Below, one piece after another: positions 8,457 to 17,885 of a DNA stretch of 64,000 bases; the stretch's first letter is position 1, and the number at the start of each line of letters is the position of its first letter. This stretch comes from JACMLD01 sp039919885 (GTDB taxonomy: Bacteria > Bacteroidota > Bacteroidia > Chitinophagales > Chitinophagaceae), in the NCBI GenBank assembly GCA_039919885.1, contig JBDSEV010000022.1, positions 1-64,000 of the forward strand, written 5' to 3'. The position numbers and the translations under genes were made by a program. A model generated the notes under the pieces. The model had not been told where the DNA came from and ran no database searches. It saw nothing but the letters and a program-made list of their open reading frames with translations.

Positions 8457-9746
8457 CTACGCGTGTGCAAAATCCATTTTAAAATCTCCTTTGATGCGCT
8501 CCATTGGCGGATTGAAGTAGCCGTATTGCACATTCGGAAACTCTTCGTGTATCAGTTCCTGCAGTTGACGTATGCCCATACACTCGCCTGTTTCGGTAAC
8601 ACCAATCTTGCCGAGGTACCAGTCCGGATCAATATTAAAATTGCGCCACTGTATCATACATAACTCAGTTTCCCGGATTAACTTTCTTAATGCCTCGTAT
8701 TCCTCAATACTGTCTGTCATACCCGGAAAGACAAAGTAGTTAATGCTTGTCCACCCACCGTATTGGCGCACTATTTTAAGACTTTCCACGATGTCTTCAA
8801 ACTGGTAATTGTTGGGGCGGTAATAAAGTTCATATATATTTTTCCTGGCGGAGTTGGTGCTCACGCGGATACTGTCCAATCCTGCTTCGCACAATGCTTT
8901 TACAGCAGCTGGTTTGGAACCATTGGTATTTATATTGATGCTTCCGCGGGTTGTATGTTTGCGCATTTCAATGATAGCGTTCCGGATGGTTTCCCACATC
9001 AGTAAAGGCTCGCCTTCGCAACCCTGCCCGAACGATACAATGGGATAGGGCGCCGATGCAAGATGCGGCACTGTAAATTCTATGATCTCTTCTGCACTTG
9101 GCTTAAATGTTAAGCGGTCCTGCGTGGAAGGGATGGTTTCTTCCAGCGGTTGGAAAGAAATGCAGCCGATGCAATTTGCGTTGCAGGCGGGTGAGGTTGG
9201 TATGGGGCATTCCCACCTTGCGAGTGAAAGGTTCCTGGCCGCCGGGCAGTTATACGTGAGACAACAGTTTTGCATCAGGTGTTTTACAAGACGGTTGTGC
9301 GGGTAGGCTTCCAGCAAATGTGCCGTGCCTGATTTTATTTTTGCATCGTCGTAGCCCGCAGATTCCTGGCGAACGTCCTGTTCAATTCGTACCGCAGGTA
9401 CATAGAATTTATCAGCGTACCAACCAGCGGCTGTATAACAAAACAAGGGAAGGGTGGGTGCATCCGGTGCAGTTTCATAAGCGGCGATGTACAACCCGGT
9501 ATGTGCCGGCGGTATAAAAGCAGCCACTGCCCATCCTTTTTCACAAAGGCGCATGTCGCCGGAAACCGTATCGATCCCGATGCCGCGTCGCCCGGGCAAT
9601 TCATACAGTGAACCACCTTCAGGCAGTTCAATCCACTCATCCGGATCAACAGGATAAGCATCCCATCCGCTGCGGCCTGTAGCGTATAAGCTGGTATCTT
9701 CAAAAATGGTTCCCTTGCCATCAGAGTAAAGAATATAGGGCGTCAT
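8457..9746 (-). CDS. Radical SAM protein with cysteine-rich N-terminal extension
   Basis: A 429-residue protein. The radical SAM [4Fe-4S] motif CX3CX2C lies at C188, C192 and C195 (sequence CNANCIGC), followed by the usual half-barrel with GEPLL near residue 245 and the INTNGS strand near 268. The first ~155 residues form a separate acidic, beta-rich region without a name I know. Just before the core motif lie extra cysteines at 161, 162, 167 and 180, which could hold a second iron-sulfur cluster or zinc. The reaction and substrate are unknown. It stands between membrane-protein genes on the same strand, with an 85-base gap holding a terminator-like hairpin upstream, so it may be transcribed alone. 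Confidence 0.85.
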   Translation of the reverse strand: MTPYILYSDGKGTIFEDTSLYATGRSGWDAYPVDPDEWIELPEGGSLYELPGRRGIGIDTVSGDMRLCEKGWAVAAFIPPAHTGLYIAAYETAPDAPTLPLFCYTAAGWYADKFYVPAVRIEQDVRQESAGYDDAKIKSGTAHLLEAYPHNRLVKHLMQNCCLTYNCPAARNLSLARWECPIPTSPACNANCIGCISFQPLEETIPSTQDRLTFKPSAEEIIEFTVPHLASAPYPIVSFGQGCEGEPLLMWETIRNAIIEMRKHTTRGSININTNGSKPAAVKALCEAGLDSIRVSTNSARKNIYELYYRPNNYQFEDIVESLKIVRQYGGWTSINYFVFPGMTDSIEEYEALRKLIRETELCMIQWRNFNIDPDWYLGKIGVTETGECMGIRQLQELIHEEFPNVQYGYFNPPMERIKGDFKMDFAHA

Positions 9747-9786
9747 TGGCTATTAACTTTGAGCTACTAGCTTTTATTAGTTCCGC

Positions 9787-9814
9787 AAAAAAGGCTTTTG
9801 GCCAAACTGGCCAA
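9787..9814 (-). terminator. Intrinsic terminator-like hairpin, minus strand
   Basis: Read on the minus strand, TTGGCCA and TGGCCAA pair around a three-base loop (9798-9814). After five bases a run of six T residues follows (A-run at 9787-9792 on the plus strand). It lies just downstream of the small membrane protein gene 9832-10437, so it would end that transcript before the radical SAM gene. Confidence 0.5.
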
Positions 9815-9831
9815 TCGCTAACGGCTAAAAG

Positions 9832-10437
9832 CTAACTGCTGGTTTTCAAATAATGCCTGCAAAATTCGTGAATTTGATCCAGTTCTTCGAATTGAAGATT
9901 TTGGCGGAGGGGAAAATGCATCTTTTTACTGTTGGCTGTCTCTATGGTGATACTGTCGTAGCGGATAGCAATAGCATTGATCCGCGCCCACAAAAAGAAT
10001 TCGCTTTGTGGTAAACCTGAAATAGTTATGCCAATATGGTTAAATTTAACCAGCTCCGCAGTATTCATCTTTTGTTCGCAAAAAAGCAGGTAGGAATAGG
10101 CTGCGCTTACCAGCGTTAGCACGCCGGCCATCACCCAATCGTTTTCAGCAAATAAAATGGCGGCGCAACCCAAAAAGATGACGCACTCAATAAAGCGAAA
10201 AACAGTATTCATTGCGGGTAAATCCCGGACCAGGTTCCGGTTGGCAAAAATTACTATTAAAATATCAACGCCAATAAACAGCTGGCACCAGAAATAAAGA
10301 TGGTTGAGCGCAGGAGACAGCAGCTGGTGAACAGCATTAAAGAGTATCAGGAGCGCGGCAATAAGATGAAGAAAACGGCTCGTCCGTTTGAGGTGTTCGT
10401 AAGTCGGGTGAACAATGCTAATGGCAAGTCCATTCAT
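9832..10437 (-). CDS. Hypothetical membrane protein with PH-like C-terminal half
   Basis: No family recognised. The reading frame is open up to 10527, but the residues before 10437 look non-protein-like, so I prefer the ATG at 10437 (about 201 residues). Four hydrophobic segments fill roughly residues 15-125; the soluble C-terminal ~75 residues hold alternating strands, with phrases such as ITIETANSKKMHFPL followed by a final helix, resembling a small PH-like or bPH2-type domain. The next protein upstream (10613-11173) has the same plan: membrane helices, then a short strand-rich tail. The two may be distant relatives; the role is unknown. Confidence 0.65.
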   Translation of the reverse strand: MNGLAISIVHPTYEHLKRTSRFLHLIAALLILFNAVHQLLSPALNHLYFWCQLFIGVDILIVIFANRNLVRDLPAMNTVFRFIECVIFLGCAAILFAENDWVMAGVLTLVSAAYSYLLFCEQKMNTAELVKFNHIGITISGLPQSEFFLWARINAIAIRYDSITIETANSKKMHFPLRQNLQFEELDQIHEFCRHYLKTSS

Positions 10438-10612
10438 AAGCATCTTTTTTGTGAAGATGCAAACCAGCACATTATCCATAAAATGCAGGTATGGTGGGTA
10501 AACTGTAGCCAGAACCGGAACGCTCACTGCGATCGGCCGGGTGTCAATTGTGCGTGAAATAGCTGGTGGTTATTTGTTCCGGGTGAAGCTACTGGTTGTG
10601 GTTGCCGGTAGC

Positions 10613-11173
10613 TCAACCTCCGGACCTGATGTTGTTTAGTTGATCCTGGCAATAAGCGTTGAACGCATCGGTTTCTGCGTCGCCCTCTTCGTCAATCGTT
10701 TCGCGTTGCAAAAGTCGGTTATTTTTAAAATCCAGGGTAAGCAGGTCATCTTTTAAAATAACATTGTTTATATCCGACCACTTGTAGCGGCGGCGCAGCA
10801 GGGTATTGATAGCAATCTCCGTATCGGTAAACCCTATTTCCAATGGTTTTTTTGCGGTACGTTCCACCATGCCCAGTAAGGCAAACGGGATAAACAGCCA
10901 GGACAGATAATCCATAGTAACCCAGCCAATTGCTGCAATAAACAAAGCGGCACCGTAAAAAACCGGGGTTACTTTTTTTTTGCGCTGGTAAAGGTTCCAA
11001 CCAACAATGGCTGCAATGGCCACACTGCCAAAAAGGTAGGGAATCCTGATATTGGGCGCATTGTACTGGGCGCTTAAAAAAAATAATACCGAAACGCCCA
11101 GCAGCAATAAAGAAAAAGTATCAACATGCCGGTGGCTTGTATTTTTCAGCGTAACTACAAACTGGTAAACCAT
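10613..11173 (-). CDS. Hypothetical membrane protein
   Basis: A 186-residue protein with four hydrophobic segments in the first ~110 residues (near 20-35, 45-60, 70-85 and 88-103). A soluble tail follows in which strands such as IGFTDTEIAINT and the WSDINNV stretch resemble the start of a bacterial PH-like domain; the end is acidic. No known family name can be given with confidence. It precedes the similar gene at 9832-10437 on the same strand, 175 bases away, which suggests a related pair of membrane-bound proteins. Confidence 0.7.
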   Translation of the reverse strand: MVYQFVVTLKNTSHRHVDTFSLLLLGVSVLFFLSAQYNAPNIRIPYLFGSVAIAAIVGWNLYQRKKKVTPVFYGAALFIAAIGWVTMDYLSWLFIPFALLGMVERTAKKPLEIGFTDTEIAINTLLRRRYKWSDINNVILKDDLLTLDFKNNRLLQRETIDEEGDAETDAFNAYCQDQLNNIRSGG

Positions 11174-11274
11174 AAAAAATAGGTCTGGTGCCTGAAACTA
11201 CTGAAAATGCAGATCAGAAATGTAATAATATAGCATTAAAAAATCGGGAAGTATCGATTGGTCTCGGGCATTAC

Positions 11275-12318
11275 TTAGCTATTGCTTGCCAGTAACAAAT
11301 TGCAAAGTTTCCAGAGCACCCTTGCGCCTACATTTGCGTCTGTGCCGGTATCGCCGGTGCCTACTTCGCTTAGATCAAAACCTATCAGTTTGCGCCCGCT
11401 ACGCAGCAGTTGCCTGAGCAGGTAATAGGTTTGCTCAATTTCCAGGCCGCCGGGAACTGGCGTACCGGTAGCCGGGCAGAGTTTTGGATCGAGCCCGTCA
11501 ATGTCGAAGCTGAGGTATACCTGCTGCGGAAGGTGGGTTATAATTTCATCGGCCACCTGTTTCCAGGTTTGTCCTTCAAATTGCCGCTCCTTCAATTCAT
11601 GGTCAAAATAGGTAACCACCCTGTAATTACTGTTGGTTATGTATTCCCACTCTTCATCGCACAACTCGCGAACGCCGACCTGCACCAGTTTTTTAATCTG
11701 TTCAATTTCGGTCAGGGCGTTGTACATAATGCAGGCATGACTGTAAGAAAAACCTTCGTAGTTCTTACGGAGGTCGGCGTGCGCATCAATCTGCAGGATG
11801 CCATAATCGCCATGTTTTTCTGCAATCGCTTTAAAATAACCCAGTGCGGTACTGTGGTCGCCACCAACCAATCCAACCAGCTTGCCCTTGTCGAGCAATT
11901 CTTTCGTTTGCTGGTACACCCAGTTATTGAGGTAGATGCCCCCTTCGTTGATTTCCTTCATGCTTTTAGACATGAAGTTATTCTTCTCAACTATTTCTCC
12001 TTTTGAGATATAATCAATGTACAATTCCGCTTCTTTGCGCAGGTAGTCGCTTTTCATCAGCAACTTTTTATCCAGCGGGCGCATGTAAAAACCTTCTTTC
12101 CAGCCGTCACGTATATCGGTATCAAAAATATCTACCTGCAATGCAGCTTTGCAGATGTGATCGCTGGCCCTTGCGGTTCCCGCGGTATTGCTGACGGTTA
12201 CTTCCCAGGGTACGGGAAGTAACACCACTTTTGCTTCCTCTTCTGTAAAGGGTAAACCGAAAATATTGTTGTTAGGATTGCCGGCTCTGTTTGGATCAAA
12301 TTGCGATAAATCTGCCAT
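11275..12318 (-). CDS. Ureohydrolase (arginase/agmatinase/formimidoylglutamase family)
   Basis: A 347-residue cytoplasmic enzyme of the ureohydrolase superfamily, which uses a two-manganese site to split guanidino or formimino groups. The metal ligand motifs are all present: GGDHS near residue 155, DAHAD near 180 and SFDIDGLDP near 270. The sequence also has an N-terminal region of about 90 residues typical of the Bacteroidota members usually annotated as agmatinase family. Whether it acts on agmatine, arginine or formimidoylglutamate cannot be read from these motifs, and no histidine or polyamine genes lie nearby to help. It is transcribed alone, away from the CcmE gene, with a 260-base divergent promoter region. 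Confidence 0.88.
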   Translation of the reverse strand: MADLSQFDPNRAGNPNNNIFGLPFTEEEAKVVLLPVPWEVTVSNTAGTARASDHICKAALQVDIFDTDIRDGWKEGFYMRPLDKKLLMKSDYLRKEAELYIDYISKGEIVEKNNFMSKSMKEINEGGIYLNNWVYQQTKELLDKGKLVGLVGGDHSTALGYFKAIAEKHGDYGILQIDAHADLRKNYEGFSYSHACIMYNALTEIEQIKKLVQVGVRELCDEEWEYITNSNYRVVTYFDHELKERQFEGQTWKQVADEIITHLPQQVYLSFDIDGLDPKLCPATGTPVPGGLEIEQTYYLLRQLLRSGRKLIGFDLSEVGTGDTGTDANVGARVLWKLCNLLLASNS

Positions 12319-12578
12319 GTTATAATATTCTGATTGTAAACGCTGCGCAAGTTAATGCAGTATGCGGTAGAAGCAAAAAATTGCTAATGGGTTGCAGCCA
12401 TTCCAAAAATCCGGTAGGCCAAAACCTTTTAAAATTGTTAAACTTTTAGGCTTGTAAGTGGTTATAGACCCTGATGGCCATTTGTAGCACACGCGTTCGT
12501 GCGGGTTTATGTGAGATAGTTTCAACAAGTCATTCCCGGTCTTTGTTTTTGACCTAATTTGCAACCGAAAATTGACAT

Positions 12579-12986
12579 ATGAAGAAGACGCATATTGTTA
12601 TACTTATTTTGATAGCAGCCGCTATTGCCGTGCTGGTAAGTTACACCGGCAACCTGACTACTTATGAAACGGTGGCTTCCGCCCGCCAGAAAGAAGGAAA
12701 ATTTGTACGGCTGATTGCCAAGGTAGACAAAAGCCAGCCGGTGGAGTTTGATGCAGCCAAAAATCCGAACTACATGACGTTTACCGCTATAGACACGCTG
12801 GGCCATACTACTAAAGTAATATTCCATAATTCAAAACCACCCGATTTTGAAAAAAGCGAACGCCTTGTGTTAAACGGCAAAATGCTAAACGGGCAGTTTG
12901 AATGCAAGGACATGCTCATGAAATGTCCTTCCAAATACAAAGACGATCCCAACGTGATGAAGAAGAACCTCACTATAACCAACTAA
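12579..12986 (+). CDS. ccmE: Cytochrome c maturation haem chaperone CcmE, CxxxY type
   Basis: A 135-residue protein with one N-terminal membrane helix (residues 5-22) and a periplasmic OB-fold domain. CcmE binds haem covalently and hands it to the CcmF haem lyase in system I cytochrome c maturation. The well-studied enterobacterial form attaches haem at the His of an HxxxY motif. Here the matching place near the C-terminus has Cys116-Pro-Ser-Lys-Tyr120, that is CxxxY, a variant known from some other bacteria and archaea. A further Cys lies at 109. The ccmF gene follows ten bases after the stop codon, which supports the call. Confidence 0.88.
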   Translation: MKKTHIVILILIAAAIAVLVSYTGNLTTYETVASARQKEGKFVRLIAKVDKSQPVEFDAAKNPNYMTFTAIDTLGHTTKVIFHNSKPPDFEKSERLVLNGKMLNGQFECKDMLMKCPSKYKDDPNVMKKNLTITN

Positions 12987-12995
12987 CACAGCAAC

Positions 12996-15482
12996 ATGAA
13001 TTTTATTGGTGAACATCTCTTTCCGGGTCAGTTCGGGCATTTTTTTGTTATACTCTCCTTTATCGCTTCGCTGGTTGCTACCATTGCGTATTTCAAAACT
13101 GCCAATGCAACAATAACAGCAGTGGCCGCCAGCTGGAAGCGCCTGGCGCGGGCAGCCTTTCTAATTGAATGCTTCTCCGTTTTTACTGTTTTTATTACTA
13201 TTTTTTATATTGTTTTCACCCATAAGTTTGAGTATGCCTATGCATGGAACCATTCCAGCCTGGCACTGAGCCCAAGTTACCTGCTGGCCTGTATCTGGGA
13301 GGCCCAGGAAGGAAGTTTTCTTTTGTGGACCATCTGGCATTGTGTTCTCGGATTGGTGTTGATGTTCCGGGCAGGCAAATGGGAAGCGCCGGTGATGACG
13401 GTGATCAGTTTTGCACAGGTCTGCCTGGCTACGATGATCGTTGGACTTTACTTTGGCAACACCCGGATAGGCATTAATCCGTTCATGTTGGTGCGCCAGC
13501 TGGAGAATATGCAGAATGCGCCTATTTTTAGCCGGCCTGACTATATGAGTCTTGCGGTGATGAAAGACGGTCAGGGACTGAACCAGTTGCTGCAGAATTA
13601 CTGGATGGTCATTCATCCGCCTATTTTATTTTTGGGATTTGCTTCTACGCTGGTTCCGTTTGCCTACGCAGTTGCCGGGCTTTGGAAAAAAGATTTTACC
13701 GGGTGGACAAAAATATCCGTTCCATGGACGCTCTTCTCCGGCGGTATTTTGGGGCTTGGCGTAATGATGGGCGCTGCATGGGCGTATGAGTCGCTTACGT
13801 TTGGGGGCTTCTGGGCCTGGGACCCGGTTGAAAATGCTTCGCTGGTTCCCTGGTTGATCATGGTGGCGGGCTTGCATACCCAGGTGGTATTTAATGCGAC
13901 CGGCCATTCGCTCAGGGCCTGTTACTTGTTTTTCATCATGTCATTTTTCATGATACTGTTTTCAACTTTTCTTACCCGCAGCGGCATATTGGGTGATCTT
14001 TCCGTACACGCTTTTGTTGAAAACAATATGAACGTGCAGCTGATTCTGCTGATGGGGGTGTTCCTGCTACCTGCATTGTTCCTTTTTATTAAGCGCTATA
14101 ATGAAATTCCGCACATCATAAAAGAAGAGAGCACGTACTCCAGGGAATTCTGGATGTTTATCGGGGCGCTGGTCTTGTTCCTCGCAGGAATGGTGATTAC
14201 CTGGCAAACCGCTTTTACACCCATTTACAATAAGATCGCCGGTAAAACCTCGGCGATGCCGGAAGACCCGGAATTCGCGTATAATAAAATCCAGGTGTTT
14301 GTGGCCGTGGTATTGGGGATTTTAACTGCGGTTGGACAATACCTTCGTTATAAAGACACGCCCCGTGGCATATTTATAAAGAAGGCAGGGATACCTACCG
14401 TTGTTGCACTGATACTTTCTCTGCTCATTAGTTTTTTCGGGGGTGTAGATTTCCACAAACATGGGGCCGGTTTCCTCGGGGCCATCCACCTCGCCATATT
14501 TGCCAGTGTGTATGGAATTATCGCAAACGCATATTTTATCTGGAGCGGGCTCAACGGAAAATTAAAAGCGGCGGGCGGGTCCATTGCACACCTTGGCTTT
14601 GGCATCCTTTTGCTCGGTATTCTGATAACATCTTCCAAAAAAGATGTATTGTCTAAGAACAATGGCATCCTGTTAAATTTTGCTCCGGAAACCAAACAGG
14701 ATCCAACAGAGAACCTTACTTTAATCAAGGGGCTGCGCACGGATATGGGTCGCTACTGGGCTACTTACCAAAATAAAGACAGTACCGGGCAGTTGGGCAA
14801 CATCACCTATTTTAAAGTGGATTTTGAAAATAAAAAATCCGGTGAAAAATTTACGCTTTATCCAAATTTTATAAAAGCCACGAAGGGGCAGGAAGGTGTT
14901 TCGGGCAACCCCGATTCCCGGCATTACTGGAACAAAGACATCTTTACCTACATCAGTGCCACCAGCCTGGATGATGCGGATGATACAGCGCAATTTAAAA
15001 AATATAGCATTAAACTAAAGGACACCATTTATTATTCCAGCGGTTTCATGGTATTAAACAACGTCAGTATCAATCCTGCAGGTACGAGGCATACGATCAA
15101 TGCAAGTGATACCATGATTGTGGCGGACATTGGCATATTTTCCGCGGACAGTATGAAGTACCGTGCCACACCGGCTATCTTCTGGAAAGGGGTTGATTCA
15201 AGGTTTATTTTCGACACCGTCTTTGCGCAGGGGCTTGCCATTGGGTTTACCAGTGTCAATAACGAGACGAACGCTATCGAAATACAGGTAAAAGAATCGG
15301 CTAAAATGGTGCCTTATGTGGCGCTGAAGGCCTATGAGTTTCCGCATATCAACCTCGTCTGGATGGGCACCCTCATTATGATTGGTGGTTTTGGCGTGAG
15401 CTTGCGGCGTAGATACAGCCTGGCCAAAAGTTTGTCCGTGGCGCGGCGGTCACCGGTATCCAGTAGCGGAACCCGGATATAG
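12996..15482 (+). CDS. ccmF: Cytochrome c haem lyase CcmF/CcsA family
   Basis: An 828-residue polytopic inner-membrane protein with the tryptophan-rich WWD-type haem-handling motif GGFWAWDPVENASLVPW at about residues 270-286, and the conserved IHPPILFLG stretch near 205. It is the haem lyase that joins haem from CcmE to CxxCH sites of apocytochromes c on the periplasmic side. Around 14-15 hydrophobic segments are spread over residues 10-560; then comes a soluble periplasmic region (about 565-780) and a last helix near 785-810. It is longer than the ~650 residues of enterobacterial CcmF. It lies ten bases behind ccmE in one operon. Likely clients in this window are the CxxCH proteins at 43681, 54168 and 58297. 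Confidence 0.92.
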   Translation: MNFIGEHLFPGQFGHFFVILSFIASLVATIAYFKTANATITAVAASWKRLARAAFLIECFSVFTVFITIFYIVFTHKFEYAYAWNHSSLALSPSYLLACIWEAQEGSFLLWTIWHCVLGLVLMFRAGKWEAPVMTVISFAQVCLATMIVGLYFGNTRIGINPFMLVRQLENMQNAPIFSRPDYMSLAVMKDGQGLNQLLQNYWMVIHPPILFLGFASTLVPFAYAVAGLWKKDFTGWTKISVPWTLFSGGILGLGVMMGAAWAYESLTFGGFWAWDPVENASLVPWLIMVAGLHTQVVFNATGHSLRACYLFFIMSFFMILFSTFLTRSGILGDLSVHAFVENNMNVQLILLMGVFLLPALFLFIKRYNEIPHIIKEESTYSREFWMFIGALVLFLAGMVITWQTAFTPIYNKIAGKTSAMPEDPEFAYNKIQVFVAVVLGILTAVGQYLRYKDTPRGIFIKKAGIPTVVALILSLLISFFGGVDFHKHGAGFLGAIHLAIFASVYGIIANAYFIWSGLNGKLKAAGGSIAHLGFGILLLGILITSSKKDVLSKNNGILLNFAPETKQDPTENLTLIKGLRTDMGRYWATYQNKDSTGQLGNITYFKVDFENKKSGEKFTLYPNFIKATKGQEGVSGNPDSRHYWNKDIFTYISATSLDDADDTAQFKKYSIKLKDTIYYSSGFMVLNNVSINPAGTRHTINASDTMIVADIGIFSADSMKYRATPAIFWKGVDSRFIFDTVFAQGLAIGFTSVNNETNAIEIQVKESAKMVPYVALKAYEFPHINLVWMGTLIMIGGFGVSLRRRYSLAKSLSVARRSPVSSSGTRI

Positions 15483-15569
15483 CCTTTTTTACCAAATCAA
15501 TAACAGCGTTTCGGGTTACTTCGCTGTCCCGGTTAGGATAAACAAGAACCAGTTTGTAATTTTATCCCG

Positions 15570-16247
15570 ATGGGTTTTTCCGCCACATTCAAAAATTTCC
15601 TTTCTGTAACAGGTTGCCTGTTGAGCATATTTGCATGCGGGACTGTCTGTGCCCAGCAGGACTCGGCGGCCGCCAGGGAAGATTCCATTTTCAAGAACAT
15701 TCAGCACCCGGAACTGGGTCCCAATGATACCATTATGGTACCCGCCAAAATCAATGAAGACGGAATATTGATGCCCGCCAAAACGCTGGAAGGTTTCTGG
15801 ATAAGCAAACCGGGTCCGCCCGGAATGAAGCAGCGGATTGAAAAATGGACGCGGTTGCGCAACGCGGTGTATGTTACCTACCCTTACGCAAAAAGGGCGG
15901 GTGCAGTGATGAACGACATCAACGTTAAGATTGAGCACATGGAAGCAAAAGAGGACAGGAAAGCATACATCAAGAGCAGGGAAAAAGAATTGCGAAAAGA
16001 GTTTACCGACCCGCTTACCAACCTTTCTGTTTACCAGGGCAAGGTGCTCATGAAGCTTATCAACCGGCAAACCGGAAACAATTGCTACGAAATAATAAAA
16101 GAATACAAAGGCGGTGTTACGGCGCGACTATACCAAACCGTTGCATTCTTCTTCAACAGTAATTTGAAGCAACCCTACGATGCCCGGGGCGATGATAAAG
16201 ACATTGAATCCATTGTGCTGGAAGTAGAGCGGATGTATGTGCGGTAG
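15570..16247 (+). CDS. DUF4294 domain protein, exported
   Basis: A 225-residue protein with a signal peptide (cleavage near VCAQQ). The region from about residue 65 to 225 matches what I know of DUF4294, a Bacteroidota family: a short strand-rich start with the GFW stretch, then long charged helices containing TYPYAKRAG and the YEIIKEYKGG segment. Function is unknown; it is presumably periplasmic. It follows ccmF on the same strand after an 87-base gap and may be part of that transcript. Confidence 0.82.
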   Translation: MGFSATFKNFLSVTGCLLSIFACGTVCAQQDSAAAREDSIFKNIQHPELGPNDTIMVPAKINEDGILMPAKTLEGFWISKPGPPGMKQRIEKWTRLRNAVYVTYPYAKRAGAVMNDINVKIEHMEAKEDRKAYIKSREKELRKEFTDPLTNLSVYQGKVLMKLINRQTGNNCYEIIKEYKGGVTARLYQTVAFFFNSNLKQPYDARGDDKDIESIVLEVERMYVR

Positions 16248-16341
16248 CGTAAGTAAAATTAAAAATTCAAAACTAAAAAAACCGGCGGCGGGCCATTGAG
16301 TTGCTTTTTGTTTTTACTTTCTAATTTTGATTTTTTTACTT

Positions 16342-16833
16342 TTACAACCTATTAATTTTTTCAATAATCAGACTGGTCGAAAATCCTTGCACCACAGGGT
16401 TAATCACTACTTTTCCTCCATGGGCAATCACCTCTTTCGCACCAACAATTTGTTCTACCGTGTAGTCGCCGCCTTTTACAATCGTGTCGGGCATAATGGC
16501 GGTTATTAATGCCAGCGGGGTATCTTCTTCAAAAATTACCACGGCATCTACCATTACCAGCGAAGCAACCAACAGGGCGCGACTATGTTCATTGTTTACA
16601 GGGCGGGACGGGCCTTTTAATCTTTTGGTGGAGGCGTCGGCATTGATTCCCACCACCAGGAAATCTCCTTCTTTTGCTGCCTGGCTGAGCGAAAAAATAT
16701 GTCCTTCATGCAGTATATCGAAACAGCCATTGGTGAAGGCGATTTTTTTCTTAAAAAATTTCCAGCGACCAACTTCTTTCAATAAGGTATCAAGCGTAAA
16801 AATTTTTTGCAGGATGGTATCAGCGTTTTTCAT
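16342..16833 (-). CDS. rfaE2: D-glycero-beta-D-manno-heptose 1-phosphate adenylyltransferase
   Basis: A 163-residue cytidylyltransferase-fold enzyme equal to the C-terminal (HldE-C/RfaE2) half of the bifunctional E. coli HldE. It transfers AMP from ATP to heptose 1-phosphate, giving ADP-heptose for lipopolysaccharide core. The nucleotide motif HEGH (of the HxGH type) sits in FDILHEGHI near residue 40, with VGINAD behind it, KGGDY near 120 and the closing FSTSLIIEK. As a single-domain protein it needs a separate heptose-7-phosphate kinase, which is not in this window. Its start overlaps the end of the upstream flippase-like gene by 14 bases, so the two are one operon. Confidence 0.93.
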   Translation of the reverse strand: MKNADTILQKIFTLDTLLKEVGRWKFFKKKIAFTNGCFDILHEGHIFSLSQAAKEGDFLVVGINADASTKRLKGPSRPVNNEHSRALLVASLVMVDAVVIFEEDTPLALITAIMPDTIVKGGDYTVEQIVGAKEVIAHGGKVVINPVVQGFSTSLIIEKINRL

Positions 16834-17839
16834 CTTGTTTTTTTCTGTTTATAGCCGGTAATAAAAATAGGCTGATCGCTCCAAAAATAATCACCATAAA
16901 AAACTGCACCAGCCACAGCAGCCAACCAAAAGCCTTGCCCATATTTTCTGTGAGTCCGTACAGCATCATGGTTTCCTGTACCAGCAGCGGATAGGCGCCT
17001 ACGCCACCCTGCGTGGCAATCATTCCAATACTGCCCATGCACAAAACAGACATCGACTCTTTAATGCCGTATACACTGGTTTCTTTCATAGCGGCCATAC
17101 CAACGCGGATGGCCGCGAGGTACAATATCCAGATCAGTACAGTATGAAAAATGAACCAGCCTTTGTTTTTTAAATAACGAATGCTGGTAAGTCCGTGCCA
17201 TATGTTTCTTAAAATGGATTTTATTTTTTGTACCAGGCTGATGTGCGCAAATTTTCTCAACAGCCAGCGAACGCCAATAAAGAAAACGACAACGGCGCCA
17301 ACCAAAAGGAGCCAGTTGACGATGCGCGTACCGGTGCTGTTGGTGCCGCTGTTAAAAATCTTTCCCATCGTTTCGGAAGCAAATCCGCCGATGATATCCA
17401 GCTGTGACAACAACGTAGTTGTAAATATGATGGCAAGACAGACGAGGTCGAAGGCACGTTCTGCCACTACCGTTCCCACCAGTTTATCCGCGGGAACTTT
17501 ATCATAACGGCTAAGGATAGTGCATTTCAACACTTCGCCCAGGCGGGGTATGGCCAGGTTGGCAATATAGCTGACAAGGACAGCCAGGTATACATTCAGC
17601 AGCGAAGGTTTGTATCCCAGCGGTTGAATCAGAATTTTCCATCTTACGGCCCTGCTGAAGTGTGCGCCCAGCAGAATCAGTACTACCGGAATCAAGAGCC
17701 AGAAATCTGCCCTTAGCCACGAACCTTTTATATCCAGCCAGTCCTTGTGTTCAATTTTACCCAGGCTCCACCAAACTAAAAAAATAGCCAGGCCAAGAAA
17801 AAGCAGGTACTGCAGCAGGCTGATTATTTTTTTATTCAT
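16820..17839 (-). CDS. Lysylphosphatidylglycerol synthase transmembrane (UPF0104) family protein
   Basis: A 339-residue membrane protein with about eight hydrophobic helices. It belongs to the UPF0104/flippase-like family related to the membrane half of MprF, recognised by RAVRWKILIQPLG near residue 65, the NLAIPRLGEVLKC segment near 95 and GGVGAYP near 280. MprF relatives flip aminoacylated lipids, but these stand-alone domains are of uncertain function and may move other lipids or lipid-linked sugars. It overlaps the start of the ADP-heptose enzyme gene by 14 bases, and panD and panC lie upstream on the same strand, a gene order seen in other Bacteroidota as far as I recall. Confidence 0.88.
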   Translation of the reverse strand: MNKKIISLLQYLLFLGLAIFLVWWSLGKIEHKDWLDIKGSWLRADFWLLIPVVLILLGAHFSRAVRWKILIQPLGYKPSLLNVYLAVLVSYIANLAIPRLGEVLKCTILSRYDKVPADKLVGTVVAERAFDLVCLAIIFTTTLLSQLDIIGGFASETMGKIFNSGTNSTGTRIVNWLLLVGAVVVFFIGVRWLLRKFAHISLVQKIKSILRNIWHGLTSIRYLKNKGWFIFHTVLIWILYLAAIRVGMAAMKETSVYGIKESMSVLCMGSIGMIATQGGVGAYPLLVQETMMLYGLTENMGKAFGWLLWLVQFFMVIIFGAISLFLLPAINRKKQDEKR

Positions 17840-17885
17840 AATTAAAATGCGGAGCCGTATTTAATAGCGGCGACCAATAATAGGA

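Noticed and set aside
11410..12006. 198-codon plus-strand frame opposite the ureohydrolase gene
   Set aside because: It is the shadow of a gene with all metal-binding motifs on the other strand.
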